NCBI RefSeq assembly: GCF_022539665.2
Contig: NC_081340.1
Location: forward strand, 6,385,357-6,449,356
Direction of reading: 5' to 3'
DNA: 64,000 nucleotides
DNA from: Daphnia carinata
Taxonomy: Eukaryota; Arthropoda; Branchiopoda; Diplostraca; Daphniidae
The notes beneath the pieces are model-generated. The model searched no databases. It was given only the letters and a program-made list of their open reading frames with translations, and had not been told where the DNA came from. The position numbers and the translations under genes are program-made. Of this stretch, positions 10,402 through 23,100 are shown piece by piece; the first letter of the stretch is position 1, and each line of letters starts with the position of its first letter.

Positions 10402-10405
<4 letters not shown>

Positions 10406-10433
<28 letters not shown>
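10406..10433. repeat. (TG)n microsatellite
   Basis: A pure TG dinucleotide run of 28 nt in the probable 3' flank or 3' UTR of the Sidestep-like gene. Confidence 0.95.
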
Positions 10434-10741
10434 ATATGCCAATCAGGCGAGTAGATTTTCGCTCCATATAACGAATGATCTTCCCTCCTCCCTCTCGGGA
10501 TGATGGAGTGTGTTCTAACGTATGAGAGGTTGCCTTTTGATTCCAGATATATCCCAAACTCCTTTCATCATTTAGAATCGCTAATGACGGGACGTACTAC
10601 TACATAATTATAAAATAATGGCATTATTAAATCCATCGCGCTTATGTACATCTCGGATTATTATTTTTTGAGTTAAATGGATGAGTTTTTTTTTCTTTTC
10701 ATTTTGCTTTTGCTTTTGAAAAAAGAAATTGTTGTCTGCGA

Positions 10742-11131
10742 TTAGACGGCACTTTCCCGCGGATTGACGGCTCGCGGCGAAATGCTGCCAGTGCTGGACA
10801 TGAGTGGAGTTGAAACTGTGCTCAACTCCTCTTCGATAACGGACACTGTCGCAAGGGGATGATGGTGGTGGTGCATATGATGACGATGGGAATGATGTCG
10901 GCCAGGAGAAACGATGACACCTTTTCCACTCGCATGACTACCCACCGTATACGTTCCGGCCACTGTAGTCGTTGGGTAATTGTCGAATTGATGTTTGGAT
11001 GCATGTGAGGGTGGCAGGTGTGGGAGTTGTCCAGTCCTAGTAAGAGACGAGGTGGCCGAAGCGAAGCCGTCGCTCCGCATCATCGACATCATAGGAACGG
11101 TCACGTGGCTCAGCATGACGTCATGCTCAGT
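10742..11131 (-). CDS. Last exon of the Sidestep-like gene: cytoplasmic tail end
   Basis: Encodes 129 residues of low-complexity cytoplasmic tail: Met/Ser-rich start (VPMMSMMRS), Pro/His/Thr-rich middle, a cluster RHHSHRHHMHHHHHP, then a conserved-looking end VSVIEEELSTVSTPLMSS and the terminal ESAV. It begins after an acceptor (gatag) in phase 0 and ends with TAG. Confidence 0.88.
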   Translation of the reverse strand, partial: TEHDVMLSHVTVPMMSMMRSDGFASATSSLTRTGQLPHLPPSHASKHQFDNYPTTTVAGTYTVGSHASGKGVIVSPGRHHSHRHHMHHHHHPLATVSVIEEELSTVSTPLMSSTGSISPRAVNPRESAV

Positions 11132-14100
11132 CTATCGGCGCGTGGGGAAAAATGTTTTAATTACTCACGTATTGAATTTTTTATTAGCGAACAAGGGCTT
11201 TCAATGAGAATGAAAATGTTTACCGAAGCGACGTATCCTAGATGAGATGGGGTATAGGCGGATGAAGTGTAACTTTGATTATTGCTACTCTGCTCTCCGG
11301 ACGCAGTCGAATAATGAAGATTGATCTGTCCGGCCATGCTTATTGTACTAACTCCGACGTTTCTCGTATTTGAATCTAATACGCCCGTAATGAGAAACAT
11401 TTGGTTTTAAATATCATTTGAATTTGATTTTCTGTTTTACCATTTTTGTTGGGAACGACGTCAGGGTTATGTTCGTCGTCGTGTTTCTGTTGAAGTAAAG
11501 CGTTTCCAACCGAATCTCTTTTGTTATTGGTTAACTGACTGCTGCTGCTAGCAGTGATGCTACCGGACTCTGCATTCAATTGACTTGTGCTTTTGCTTTG
11601 TGCTGTATTGACTGAAAGTTTGTTAGCCGAGCCGTTCGGCGTTCCTTCGTCCCTTTCTCTAGTCCTCACGATAAAGACAATAGCGACAGCGACGATAATG
11701 AGCGTAGCAACAATACCGATCAGAGCGCCCAGTATCGGTGTCATGTGGAACACAACGGCTTGGGTCGTTGGTCCAACCAATCCAGCGCGACGTTCCACAG
11801 CTTGACTGACACTCCTTGTTTAAAAAAAAAGAATCTTGATTTTTTCTTTCTTTCTTGTTTTTAAATCCTGGTTGATGACTTACGTTTCGGCCATGAGGAC
11901 GACGGACGAACTTCGACCTTTAGCGTTTTCTGCCCAAATGTGCAACTCGTACGACGTGGCCGGCTCTAATGGAAAGACGTTGAAATCGCCAGATTGTACG
12001 CCAGTAGCGTTGAACACAACTCTGTTGTGTGCCTTTGCTTGAAGCACTTGCAAGTTGAAAAATTGAGTTAAACCGCCATCGTATCCTGCTAGACAGTTGA
12101 TTGACAAGCCATTTGATGTGATGTTGTTAACGGTGCAATTGTATGGCGCTGAAGGCTCGCCTATAGATTTCCAACAAAAACCGATAAAAAAATCTCAATC
12201 GTAGCGGCGTAGGATGGAGGGAGCGTAGATCGATATCAATCGAATGTAACCGAGAAGTAGAAAACAAAACAAACCTGCTGGTTGGATGTTGAAAACGCAA
12301 GGCTCACGTTGTTCGCCGACAGCGTTGCGTGCCCAGCAAAGAAGAGTCCCATAATCCTGCTGTTCGTTTTGGTATATTCGATGTGTGACATTACTCTGCC
12401 ATCCGGAAGATGAAATGGTGTTGTTGGCTACTTCTGTCACGGCCACCGTCGAGTTGAACATCCAGCGAAAGCTTAGATCAGTGGCTGGGTGGGCGTCCAC
12501 GGCGCAGCGCACTGTTACCACTTCGTTGCGAGAAGCTCCGTAAGCCGTTTGTTGACCCGGTTGGCAATGCGGCCGAACTGTTTTTATTGTACATGGTAAA
12601 CAAAAACAAAAAACGGAGGTACGATTATTTATAGATGTTTTTCGACAGATGGCTGACCCTCCTCATATATATGTAAGCAAGGCTTCCTGGCGGAATGATG
12701 TAGAAGGGATGTAAAAATGGATGCCAAGTTCTCATCATATAATGGATCTTCCGGGCGAAAGGATGAGAAGGAAAGAACGAGGCTGAGAAGTCAATCCAAG
12801 AGAATGTTCAGGGAGCTATTACATGCACGCGTCTACGCTTTGAGTGTACGTCTTTTATCATCGCCCTTTTCTTTTCTTTTTTTTTTTTGTGGGTGGGAAA
12901 AAAAGAGGTGGAGACGTCTAAGAAATAGCCCACGTCATTGACACTAGTGTTCACCTTCTGCTGACATGGCCTGCTTGTAATGGAGCGGCGTCTGTACGTG
13001 TATACAAGGCGGGGAAAATGTTCTATCAAAAGACTTTTTTTTATTTTTGCAACTGTCCGACATCTGCGCCATCTCTAGTATGCTATTACTGTTGTTCCAC
13101 GTGACCCTTTGAGGTTCCATTTTTTCTTTTCTTTTTTGTATTTTTCTAGTAGTTAAACGAAAATGAGATTGACCATCCAAAAAGGAAAAACGAAGTAGTA
13201 TACCCGGCTATATCTTTTGGTTATTCCGCCCAGCGTGTACGTGTTATTCACGCATACAGTAGACGAGCTGCTTCTCTCTTTGTTTGCAGCCGACTTTATT
13301 GAATCATCGCGTTGTCTCTTCTCCCTTTATTCTTTTCCTTTTGAGAATCGGATCAATGAAAATAACAAAAAAAAAAAAACTTCCCCCATCTTGGGATTCT
13401 CTTTCGCGCTAGGACAAAACGACGAGAGACGGAATTCATTTCTATTGTTTGCCGTGAAATTTTGTTTAGGAAATCGTGCAAGTTTGACTATGATGTTCGC
13501 GATTAACATTTTCTAACCTAAAAAAGAAAGGCCATTTTCAATCGCGATTTCAATTTTGCCATTTTTTTCTTCCCACGTTGATGTCGTTGAATGGCAAAAT
13601 TGACAATTCAATCTTGTGATCTAGCGCAGTTCTCTTACGGTGTGTAATCGGGACGTAATCATCGTCTAACGCTTGGTAGGACGTGGGCAAGTAGTGCGGG
13701 GAAGACGTGTGTGTTACATACTCAGCCTAGATTGCGCATTCACATACAATTTTGAGTTCGTATTTTTTTTTTTTTTTCTCTTTCCGCCACGCGTCACATA
13801 GTCCGTCACAAAGAAAGGAAGGTCCATCTGAATGGATAAACGAGTACCGAGATTCCTGAAACTCGTCCCCAGTGCACTGAGCACTTGTCCCGCAACTTTA
13901 TTTTTATTTCTTGATTCTGCTTTTTAATATGTTGCTTTTTTTTTCATTTCGACATTATTTGCTCCAAACTGTTGGTTTTCTATACTACGACTGGCTTGGC
14001 TGTCCAGCTAGGGTCTCGAAATAACTTGCATTGCTTTGAATGCATGATTGCCGAATGCTGTGCCGTGTGGGAAAGTTTTAGATTCCGTTTGAATGTTAGT

Positions 14101-17100
14101 CGATGGTGAAAAACAAGAGGTTTCGTATTTTTTACAAACTGAAGTTAATATCGGAGTTCGCGTACCGTTGGCTAACATTAGATCCTTCAGCCGTTTCACC
14201 AACTCGCTAATGGAGCTTGTATGAATGATTTTAGCCATTGTATTATCAACGATAGGATGGAGAGCAATTAAATTTTTAATGCTGGCAATACCTACTGAAA
14301 AGTTAACTTTTCTTTGTTCCTCGAACTGCACTGTAAAAATAAAGCCGTCACCACACTTTTCTAATAGGATCGGTTTACCACAGAACGTACTGCCCTCCAC
14401 GAATTCGGGATTGTCTAATGCTCGCACTTCTTTGCTTGTCACGTCGTCGAGACCTACACCATTTTTATTCCATTTTTTATTTTTCTCACTCTGCTTCGTT
14501 GCTAATGGATCGCATAAGTCAGCAAAGCAACATAACGATTTTTATGGTGCCAATGTGCGTTGCGTAGTTGTGCGGACAGCTGACTTTTTTATGCGCACTT
14601 TTTGTCGCGTTCTTTTGTTGAAAAACGGGCCTGTTTTATATGAATTTAGATAAAGAAAAAACTTCGATGTTGCTCGTTTGTTTTATCTTCTTTCTCCTTG
14701 TTTGACGACAAACAAAACTATCTGTGCATTACTTACGTCACGTACGTACGTACGTACAGTTGCGTGAGTGTTGACTTTTTTCCCCTTGATGGGAGACAAA
14801 AAGAAATTGAAATTGATTTTTAAACGAGTAAAACCGTACTCGTACGAATTTCTTGTTGAGCCTCGAGTGTTGACATTACAGTTTATTCTAGGAAGTACTT
14901 TAATGTATACATCCTAGAATAAACTTTTTTTGTGCTCGATCTATCACTTTTTTGGGGGGAAGCGTAAGATTAAAGGGATAAAAAAAAATAGGGACTTACA
15001 TTTGACAGGCAATGCCAAAGCATTGCTCTCGCCCTGTCCCTCGACGTTAGTGGCCAGGCAAGTGTAGATGCCGGCTGTCTGGCGATCGATCCGCTGCAGC
15101 ACTAGACTCTGGTTGCTCATGATGATCCCGGCGCTGCTGTTCTGCTGCACGGCCCGACCCTGTGTATGATACCGCGTGACAAGTTTCATTAATTGACGAG
15201 TCTGTAGTTTTCATCCGACTACACGTCCCGATAGATACGGCAATTAATGTTTAGTAGCTATCGCATCGATTTCATATTTCATTGTAGCAGCCGAGACTTT
15301 GGCTAGTGCCCGACGATCGTGTTGTTTTTCTTGTTTTAATCCGCTTGCTGCTGCAGCAAAACTTGTTCATTAGCTTTTCGTCAAAACTCCGTATCTACCA
15401 GCTATTTATGCGTTTTGCATTTTGATGTCTGCGCGAGCTTGTGCTCGGTGGCTCGTGACCTTTCAATTTGGCGTCCGTGCCGTTTATTCCGTTTTGGGGG
15501 TTTGGTTCGCTGTCTATGCTGGTTGAATTTTCTTGTGGGTTGATAAGTGTATAATAGAAATGGCCAAGTGGTTGGTATCCACTATACTTACGTTGTGCTT
15601 CCATGTTACTTTGGTGACCCAAGGGTGTGCCCGGATATTGCACTCCATGTAGACATCGTCGCCTTCTTTGATGGCGGCCATTTGCAGTTTGCTGCCCAGC
15701 TCCAAATGGACGACTGGAACGTCTTGGGTTTGATGTTTCATGTAAATGAGAACAGCAAAAAAATGGAAGCCGTTGAAGAAAAGAAAAAAAATGAGGGTAT
15801 GGGGGGGGGGGACTGAAAAAGAAGGAATTGTTTGAATTGTCTCGTAGGGCATTTACATTGAACGTCGAGTTTCAGAGTGTCCTCCATGACCGAAGCGGGT
15901 AGTTCGTGATTCTCAGCACGGCAGGTCAAGTACTGGCCACCATCTTCTGCAATGGCCACAAATGTCAAACTGCTGTAGCTGATGTTGCCGTCCGACGAAG
16001 TCTGTATATATTAAACAAGGACAAAATGTCCCGACCCCCCACACAAAAAAAGAAAACATTACATAGGGCAGAGCGTGACTGGCAGATAACAGTTTTCTTT
16101 TGGTGACGGAACTCTAGACTTTTCTAGGAATGGTTATTTTTACTATCTTGCCACTTGTGATATTTGGCGACCGTCTCTTGCATTTTGACCATTTTCATTT
16201 CTTTTCGTTGCATCATCTACGTACTCGAATTACAAGAATAGGACAAATAAAAGGGTGGGGTAGGGATAGCCACTATAACTGAAGATCTTCCCAGCAGATC
16301 GACTCTTGTAGAAATCAATCGGCAAAAAAAAAATAATAAATAGAATGGGTCTATTTCTTGGCCTTTTCTGTGTTTTTCTTTGTTGCGCTTTCACTAGGAT
16401 AAGAACGTTTGGAATGGCAGGCATTTCCTCCACCCCATTTCAAGTCGATGCATTCTTTTCCGGTTACATCTTTGCAATCACTTTCCCTACTTCCGGGAAT
16501 GCAAATTTTTGCCCAAATGTTTTTTTTTTTTCTACGTTTTTTTTTTTTTGGTTTTTGTTGAGATGACAGAAGTGAATGGTAAAAGTCAAGAATTCAGAAA
16601 TGGAAGCGTGCTAATGTAGGAGGGACATTTCTAAAGCAGGAATGTTTAGGGAGTTATGATTGAAATTTGTAAAGATTGATGCACGAACTTGAATGTACAT
16701 GAACGTAAGATTGCTTACCGTTTCGTGACTGGCCTGGAGACGGGCGCCAGCTTTCCACCAAGAGATGTGCGGCGGCGGACTGGAACCAACAGCTCGACAC
16801 GTGACCTGTTGTGGTTTATTAGCCGACACTGCCCTGCTCTCCTTTTCGATTTTGACTTCCAACAAGGGCACTAGAAAATAAATTTAATCAATTAATCATT
16901 TGTTAGTGAATCAATCAATAAAACAATTGGCAATGTTTTATTGGGTTTTTGTTGATCTTCGGGTTTCTATGACTAACCCTAGAGGCCCATTTGTATAGTA
17001 GTCACCTTGCTTGCCCTTCTTGTTATTTGACATTACTTTTCTTTGCATTGTGAACCCTAGCTTTGTCGTACTTTGGTTTAGCATTTTTTCCACTATTTTT

Positions 17101-20100
17101 CACCAACACTGTTGGTGAACGTGTGTAAGTGGCCAACACTGTTGGTAAAAAATAATGATCTAGTAAGTCACCGACAATGACACATTGAACGTTTCTTGCT
17201 GACTCATTTGTCGATGGAGTCTGCAGAATGGAAGTGAACTCTATCTTTACAATTAATTTCGCAATAAGTTGGTTAAATGCATACCTTGAGTTTGACAATA
17301 TTCTATTTTATTTTTTGCAGTTTGACCTCATCGTGACGCGTCAAAGGAGCTATTCTTGCTGCTGAATCGCCGAGGCATAAGGTAAGGTTATCTTTTCTCT
17401 TATTTTCTAGTTGACGTTTGCGTCTTTCTATCTCTGCGTTGCCATGGTGATATGAGAGCAACTAAAAACAGACGTTAAGCGTTCGTCACGTTTTCTCATG
17501 TGTTGTCCTAAGCCTATGTCGCGCCGTCCTATCTCTAGAATGCCAGGCCAAGAAGGGCCAAACGGGAAGTTTTTCTTTTTGTAGATTTTTTACTTGTATA
17601 AGTCGTAGTTGCGCCGTAGTTATCGTGAGGGTGAAAAGGTGGAAACGATTGCTGTCCGATGCGTCCCAACTTTACCTTGCCACCCCAAAAACTTGAAAGA
17701 GGCTAAATGATTATCTCCTTTTCTTTTCATGCCGAAACGAATGTTTTCAAGATTAACTCATAGGCTCGTTCACCTACGAGTCTCCTGAATTATACTCATT
17801 TCGATCCATCTCTGCGAACTTAATGTAAAACAAGTCAAGCGTGCAATGATATAGGACGTGGTGTTGACGAGAAACTTCCGTTTTTTTTTAAAATAGAACC
17901 TAACGAAGGGGAGACTTTTGGTTTTTCGCGGTTCAATTCCCAAACGTTTTTTTCTTTTCCTTTCCACCCATTGGTGGTACTACGTGTGGCGTCGCTGCGA
18001 ATGGTGTACTAGGAACACGAACTTCGGCCTCGACTTGGTTCATCGTCGGCTCACTTCAAGCGTGTATTTAATTACCGGGACAGACGGGAAGGGAAAAAAG
18101 GGATCAGCAGTCTTCTCGTCGTTTGCGTTCGTGTTTGCCCAAAAAAGAAGCTTGCACAAGATGAGAAAACTGGAACCGTTAACTACCGACCGTTAAAAAA
18201 ATATATATATATTCTTTCCTTAAACAGATTTCTGTTGATCGATATCGGCTGCTTTTGTTTTTCGCATATTCGAATGTTGGAAAACCTAAATTTGTTTTCC
18301 TCCACTTATTGCGCTGCAATAAGAGAGCCCTTTGAAATTGAATCGGTTCCTATTGATGTGGTGTGACGTGACTTGTTTGTGTTTTGTTTTCCATTGTTCT
18401 TATTTTGTAAGAATATCAGTATTCTAGCTTTAGAAAAAAAAATAATGTGGAAAGTTTGCGAACTAAACAGTGGCTTTAAAAAAATAGGCATATTGAAGCT
18501 TCGGGGCTCGAATAAGATTGGGTCGCATTAGATCCTGGGGGGAGGCAAATTATTTGATGGATACAAAGCAGGAAGGAATGGATAAGCAAAAAAAAAAAAT
18601 AGAATCCTTTTTTTTTTTTTAAGCCTTTGGTTACGCACGCTTAAAAATACCGCGGCGCGGTTGGAATCTCGCATACGGACGCATTGATGTTTTTCCTTTC
18701 CTCCACTATGCGCTGTTTTTCTGGTGAGACGTCTTGTTTCGTTTTCTTTTAAAAAAGAAAAAGGCGAGAAGACGAGAGAAGACTTGGTGATGAAAGAAGT
18801 TCATTTGCTGGTGTCATTGACGTGCCATCGTAGCGCAGCAGTACAGACCGTGACTTGTGGTGGATTCACGTATCCCTTTTGTGCTGTAGATTCACATCAT
18901 CCGCCCCATTCGCGTCGCAATTATTATTTCGAGTGGTTTCATTGTGTCCTGTCGGGATTACGCTTCTACTTTGATAGTTGAACAATCTAAATGATGCGCT
19001 CCGTCTCAAAAACGATCGTTACATAACGCGAAACGCTTTGACTTGTCGATTAAAACTGCAACTTTTTATTTTCTTATCTGACATTGTTTTTGATTTTAAA
19101 ATTCATTTTTATCTGGTAAATTGGGATTTTATTTTCGAAAAGGTCACATAACAAGTGAGTGGCTACTAACTAGTTACTAGGGGTTCTCCTTTTTCTCTTT
19201 CAAGTATGTTGCAATACCGTAATTACGTTTTACCCATTGGCCTCTTGCGTCATAGCATCAAATACTTATACCTTTGAAATGAAAACAAATTTCGCTACTG
19301 ATCCTTCTATAGTATGCAGGAGACGCAACTGAGCTTGGGCCTAAATGCATTACATAACGTCCATACATAACTAGAACTCGTGAGTCGGAATACGTTGTGC
19401 AAAATTGATCACGAGATTCATCCACTGTTTTTTTCCTTGACCGGATCCCTCTGTTGGCCAACAAATTGTTCTGTACGTTGCTCAGCTCTTTTGCTAAGTC
19501 GCCGGATGAAACAGCATGTCGCAAATCGAAACCAAACATGCAATTTTTTCCATGTAGACTTGATCTCTTTTTCTTTCGACGATCGATGTGCTTGCCAGTA
19601 GCGATTGCGTACCTAACACAAACAAGCCTCTTGATATCCAACCTTTTTCAGCTGTTTTGCGTTGGTCGGCGTGCTGCGTTCGTGTGCAGATGTGATCGAC
19701 AGCTTTTCCTCCTTCTCTTGACGTCGTTCATGGAAACGGCGGTTTTCATTCTCGCGCTCGGCTTCGAGATCGCGATGTGTGGAATAACTTACGGAACGAG
19801 ACAACTCAATTTTTGGTTGGCTTAAAAGTTTTGTTTTGATGTTAGGATATCCCCTCCCCGCCTACTCTTATACATAGTGGCATGGTAGACGATGTTTACT
19901 AATCAACTTGTAAACAAACAAGACTGGGAATTGAATTTTGCGGGTACGTGCTGAGACTTCAACTTTTATTCGACTATGCGCGGCCTCAAACTCTGTGTGT
20001 TTCTACTTTGTTGTTGTAGCTCTACGTCATCTTGCCCTTTTGTTTTCTCGTTTTCGTTTCACAGTCAAACGGCTCAACTTTGACGTGAATGCCTTGCACA

Positions 20101-23100
20101 GAAAAAAAAAAAAAAGAATGGATTTTGATTGAAAGTTGCATCGTTTGTCGTCGCCCGATGCTGACTTGCTTTTTTATCGATTACGCTGGTGCCGTTTATG
20201 CCCCAGATAGGGTACAACATATGCGTGCAGGATTTCAAAAAAAGAGAGGAATTGCTGCAAAGTTTTGAGGGTATAAATAGAAAAGAAATTCTTACGTCGC
20301 ATAAGGATGGTGACGGCTGAAACGAGCGGCGGTAGGATGCGGCTGTTGGAAGCGGCGCAAGAATAGCGGACGTGATGGTTTGCCCGGCTCAATTCTGCGA
20401 TGTGTAGCACATTACGAATTTGCTTGTTGGGCAGATATTCCAGCAGGCCTTCGACGGCCCGTCCATCTTCGTACCAGATAACGCGGGGTACAGGTTGACC
20501 TGCAGAAGAAAGATAACAGAGATGCGGATAATAAATACTGGGGAATGTGCAATTTGAGTAAAAGTAACATCATTCATTAGAAAAGTATGAAAACATGGAA
20601 TTGAATTAGCTTGAAGATTAATGGATTTCGCTAGTTTTCCTCGGAATTATTATCCGCATCTGTCCGTAGTTTGAAATGGGGATTGCGCCAACCGCACGGA
20701 TCCATTATCGTCTCAATTACAAAGGCATCAGTGCACGAGCCAAAATACACACCAGCGTACACACCACATACTTACAGTGGCCCTCTGGAGGACTGTATGT
20801 ATCTAGGAAACGGCGGACGTCATCCAATCCGCTCGGAGAAAAAAAAACGTAGTGAAGGCCCCATTCTTAAAAAAAATATGTATTTTTGTAAGGTTCCTTT
20901 CTTTTATTACTGTTTATTGCAGCACTGTACAGTTGGTGATCCCATTTTCGCCGCCATTTTGCTTTCTTTGACTACACCTATCGGTTCGTCTAACTTCATT
21001 TAGGAAATGCACGAAAGCGCACGGGAGGGGGGCGTCGGTGGGACATGAACAAATCTTCATCACTAGTCGAGCGCATGTATTTAGGCCTGTATTCAGACGA
21101 GCAAACGATTATTGACTCCCTCTTTCCCTTTCTGTTTTTTATTGATGTTTATTTCGTATGAAAGATAGCGCGTCTACGAAATTCTATCAAATCTGCCGCA
21201 ACGTGAAAATGTAATTGATGTCTTTTTCCTTATTCTTCTCTTGGCGTTCTGTTTTCTGAATGAATGAGTCACGTCGAAATTATCTAAAGGGCACACAGTT
21301 CTTTATCTTGCACATATTTTCACGTTGATTGATAGGTGTGACGTTAACACAGCCGATAAGGAACGTGATAAGAAAAGATAGTCGTGATTTGGACAAGACG
21401 TGGTTAGTCACACCGGTCACTTTTGTTTCAACGTCTCTGGACGTCTGAAAAGAGAGTTTTCATATTGGATTTGTGTTTATTGCTTTTGCCTTCACGATTA
21501 AATGTCAGCTGCCATTAGGGATCATTACGTGTACTCTATCAAGCTGACATGGTAATCTTTTACGAATGGCCGTGCCGTTTCTAATTTCGCTAACCTACCT
21601 CTTAACTGAGTAACGCATTTCGTGCGTATTAGTGCCACTCCACGAGAATTCCCGTTACTGGTAAAGGCATCGTTAAAAGGACATCTGATCGTCGACGTTG
21701 TACTGACCGTTTTCATTGAATTTCTTTTACTTTTTTTTTATTGTTTAGTTTTGTCTTAAATGGGAAGTTAACCAAATTCGTAAGAAACCGAGACGATATT
21801 TTCTGCTGCCGCGATCTCAAGTGTTTCCGACTGATTGTCTCTGTGACAATTAACGTTTCACTGCCTGTTTAAAAGCAACTCTTACCGCCCTCTTTCTCTA
21901 GACGATCTCTCATTTGATCGTAACTGACTCTTTTACGCAAAAGGACGAGGCCACTAAGGTATTCATGCATTCTGCGGAGTAAAAATTGTTTATTTTGTTG
22001 ACACACTCTTGTTTTGACTAAAGGATTTGGTTGTCATCATGATAGACTTCAGGAAATATGTAGCTATACTTCTAGGAGTCGCTTTCTTCAGCATTTCTAT
22101 GCTGTACTATTTCCCTCGCCAATTTCACGTAGTTTACAATCAAGCGGTGAAAGTAAAAACAAACGAATTATATTTTTTTTTTTTTAAGAGCTTTCATTTT
22201 AAATCTTTTAAAATCAAGGACGACTCGTCTCCGTCCATCGCCCCCGACATGGACTCGGAAACACACGATCTGATTGACTTCGGGAATTTCGATAATAAGT
22301 CAAAGACGATCTTATTCTGGACGACTTTTTACGGTGCAAACGTCTGGAGTAAAATACGAATGGATTTGAATGAAAGCTGTCCGGACAGCAATTGCCGAGT
22401 GACAACGGATCGACGCTTGCTGAACGAAAGCGACGCTCTTATTTTTCATTTTTGGCACGATGAATTAGATAGTCTACCGTCGTTTCGCAGGCCCGATCAA
22501 CGCTATGTCTATTTGAATTTCGAATCGGGCCTTCGCAGTCGGGATTATTTTCCGTGGAAAAAAATTCCGCCTAACTTTTTTAATTGGACGGCCACTTATC
22601 GACTGGACTCTGATTTCTTTGGCAACATGTTTTACGGCTTTCGGTTTGAAAACAAAAGTTCAGTTGCAATGAGGCCAAACAATTTGACGAACCACTACGG
22701 CCTTAACATTACGTCCAAAACGAAAATGGCCGCTTGGTTTGTGAGCAATTGCCAAACGTCAATCAATCGCGAAGGTTACGTGCGTGAACTTTCACGTCAC
22801 ATTCAAGTGGACGTGTTTGGCAAGTGTCTGGAGAATCACAAATCTTGTCCCATACCGAGGAACCCTCAGAACCAGCCGCTGTATTACGAAAAAACGGATT
22901 GCGAGGGGATGCTCGAACGAGATTACCTGTTCTACCTGAGTTTTGAAAACTCATTTTGCCCTGATTATGCCTCTGAAAAGTTCTTTCGAGCCTTTCAATC
23001 GGGTATCGTGCCGGTTGTTTTTGGCGGAGCCAATTATTCGTTACTGGCTCCGCCGCATTCTTACATCAACGCGCGCGATTTTCAAACGCCTCAATTGCTG

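Larger units (their letters stand above)
16871..20295. other. Intron of the Sidestep-like gene
   Basis: Between exons 5 and 6. Besides the paired palindromes and the possible plus-strand exon I see no gene. Minus-strand frame 17023-17298 and frames at 19258-19825 lack motifs, and both strands are open there, so they are not called. Confidence 0.5.

Noticed and set aside
10995-11245. Plus-strand frames over the last Sidestep-like exons
   Set aside because: Shadows of the minus-strand coding exons, which carry the consistent splice phases.
22214-22954. Minus-strand frames inside the fucosyltransferase gene
   Set aside because: Shadows of the plus-strand GT10 frame, which has the clear family motifs.
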